Positions 61,915-64,000 of a stretch of 64,000 bases of DNA are shown piece by piece. How positions within the stretch are numbered: position 1 is the stretch's first letter; every line of letters begins with the position of its first letter. The translations under genes were made by a program, and so were the position numbers. A model generated the notes under the pieces. It had not been told where the DNA came from. It searched no databases and worked only from the letters and a program-made list of their open reading frames with translations. Source of the DNA: Paralvinella palmiformis (Eukaryota; Annelida; Polychaeta; Terebellida; Alvinellidae); NCBI GenBank assembly GCA_025642065.1, contig JAODUP010000071.1, forward strand, positions 300,001-364,000. The letters run 5' to 3'.

Positions 61915-64000
61915 TATGTGCCCAAATAAATGGCTTGATCGCTCCACTGAAGGAAAGCCTGGAAGTATTACAAATCAAGAAGGAATGACGCTGGGCACAC
62001 CATAGGCTGTCAAATCAAGAACACATTTTCCAAACTCACATGTCAATTGTGTAAAGATTTTGAGAAAGATCTGGCCCAGAATGTGAAGTCCGATCCCAAA
62101 GCTTTTTGGAGATGCAACAACTCTAAACTGAAGAGTAAACTCAGAATAAGTGACATTGTGATTAAGGCTGATGATGGTACAACGACTCAAAGTGATCTGA
62201 TTAAGACTGACATGCTTAATATCTATTTTGCTGGTGTGTTCATTGACCCCTGAGAAACAAGAAGATATGCCAGCACTAGAACCTAAGTATCAAAGACTCC
62301 CATACTTTGACGTCAACATATCAGGAGAAATTATTAAGAAAAGCCTGGTGAAGTTGAATCTCAATAAACAATAAAAATTATACACAAGGGTTCCGAAAGA
62401 GGTGGCTGATGTCATTTCCTCACCACCAAGTGTCATTTCCCACGAATCATTCAGTGAGGGACGACTTCCCACTTCCTGAAAACATCAAACCAATCCACTA
62501 AAAAATAGCAGATCCTGTGATCCTAATTACAGATCAGTAAGTCTGACTAACATCATGAAATCAATATGTGACCATCTATTAAATCATAAGATGGATAGTC
62601 AGTTATTCTACGATCCCCAGCATGACTTTGTCTCAGAGAAGTCATGTATGATCCAGTTACTCACAGTTTTGGAATTGTGGACTAAAATGGTTGACTCTTA
62701 TGACCCACTCCCTAAAGTAAACTTCAATTTCCAGAAGGCATTCGATTCCTTACTACACCAGAGACTCCTTGCTAATAAATCAGCATATAGAATCAACAGC
62801 AAAGGCCTGGGCTGGATACAAAGGTTCCTGACTGATTGTAAGCACTGTGTAATGGTGAACATCTCCCTCTCAACATGGCTGGAGGTCCTGAGCAGTATTC
62901 CTCAAGAGAGCACCATTGGATCCAAACCGTCCTTCATTTTTATCAATGACTAACCAGATATGTATGATATGCAGCACAGCATATATATTTGCATAAGATA
63001 AAAAGATCTACAGAAAATCCACCTTAGAGATAAACTGCCATGAACAGCAAGTGGATCACCAGTGATTTGTTTAATGGTCTGAGAAGTGGGTGATAAGTGC
63101 AAGGTCCTTCATCTTGGGCGGAATAACAAGTGAGTAATTTATAAGATGGGATGCATTGAGTTGCGGTCCAAATTCTGCTGGCACATATTATTTGCTGTGA
63201 ACAAAACCAGTAATATGCTATGCCTCATCATAGCAAGATGCAGACAACATACCAAGGATGTATAAAGCACTCATCAGGCAACATCAATTGGCATTTCCGA
63301 TATCAGATGGACAAAGTGGCAGTGGAAAGGTTCAGCATCAAGAAACGAAGTTTGTGTCACACCTGTGGCATCAGTCATATGAAGAGGGTCTAGTTACACT
63401 GAGTCTACCGCCACTCCTATTTGGAAGACAGCAAAGGAACACAATATAAATCTACAAGATCATATACAGGTTTGACCAACAACCCTTCTTCAACAGAACA
63501 GTTAACCATTAAACATTATCTTTAACCCAAGATATCAGGTTAGGATAAATGAGGAATTAAGGCTTCAGGTATGTAATAATACTGTTTCTGTCGCATCGTC
63601 AGTGAAGAACTTAGGAGTATATTTTGATACATCCCTGACCATGGAGAGGCAAGCAAATGCAATATCCAAAGCCTGTTATTACCAAATTCGTAATATTGGT
63701 CATATCAGGCGGTACATCACATTGGATGCAGCACTGGCACACCCCCTGATAACATCTTAGCTAGATTATGGCAACGCTCTTCTGTATGGTCTTCCAAGCA
63801 CACTGATGACACGGTTACAGAAAGTACAGAATTCTTCTGCCAGGTTAGTCACTCGCACTCATAAAAGAGAACATATAACACCAGTCTTGAACTCCCTGCA
63901 TTGGCTTCTGGTTATATACAGGTCGCAGTACAAGATTTTGATGTACACTTTTAAGGCACTTCAATGAACTGCCCTCAGTACTTAGAGGAACTTGTCGTTC
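61915..64000 (+). mobile_element. decayed CR1/L2-like LINE, open at right edge
   Basis: Frameshifted but readable order of a non-LTR retrotransposon protein. KAWKYYKSRRND and KDFEKDLAQNVKSDPKAFW (61954-62120) are from the endonuclease-RT linker. EVADVISS comes next, then NYRSVSLTN, and an RT segment at 62555-62953 with KAFDSLLHQRLL and SSIPQESTIGS (the SGVPQGSVLGP block). At 63597-63990 are NLGVYFDTSLT, LDYGNALLYGLP, RLQKVQNSSARL and HITPVLNSLHW. The catalytic FADD reads FA-stop-D near 62990. Several stops (62251, 62942, 63758, 63965) make it a pseudogene. The clade is suggested by the C-terminal LGV...LDY...HITPVL pattern. The 3' end lies beyond the window. Confidence 0.87.

Overview
The window is metazoan nuclear DNA. 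It is AT-rich, has introns with canonical GT/AG splice sites, and carries very many long microsatellites (TA, CA/GT, CT/GA, ACAG, trinucleotides), SINEs, MITEs and decayed non-LTR retrotransposons. The gene families (C-type lectin receptor, tyrosylprotein sulfotransferase, Shaw-type K+ channel), the repeat style and the LINE types fit a lophotrochozoan, most likely a mollusc. The species assignment is inference.

Layout. (1) 1971-7484, + strand: 3' part of a gene for a type I membrane receptor with one and a half C-type lectin-like domains, a short Ser/Thr cassette, a large Thr-rich mucin stalk, one transmembrane helix and a 143-residue cytoplasmic tail with an NPxY motif. The 5' end was not found and is probably upstream of the window. 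(2) 9.9-10.6 kb: CpG-dense patch with CRE and E-box motifs, with no gene attached. (3) 15543-18966, - strand: complete two-exon tyrosylprotein sulfotransferase (455 aa) with an unusually long acidic C-terminal tail. (4) 19-53 kb: no convincing host protein-coding gene. It holds microsatellites, several CpG-rich blocks that look like regulatory DNA (24.0-24.6, 25-27.2, 30.4-30.7, 31.1-32.6 kb), and a series of non-autonomous transposons: a 319-bp MITE with an 8-bp target duplication (27.5 kb), a 646-bp TTAA element (35.0 kb), a 752-bp fold-back element (43.2 kb), a 1018-bp hAT-like element (45.0 kb), and at least two tRNA-derived SINE families. (5) 53785-55702, - strand: complete two-exon voltage-gated K+ channel of the Shaw/Kv3 family (569 aa) with an atypical GYGE filter and only four basic residues in S4. 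(6) 57.0-58.5 kb (-) and 61.9-64.0 kb (+): two decayed LINE reverse-transcriptase genes; the second runs off the right edge.

The three host genes are not an operon and show no obvious functional link, except that the lectin receptor and the sulfotransferase both belong to secretory or surface biology. No CRISPR array, rRNA gene or functional tRNA gene was seen; the tRNA-like sequences found are SINE heads. Exon boundaries were derived by eye from reading frame, splice consensus and intron phase. Family calls come from recognisable motifs, not from a database search.
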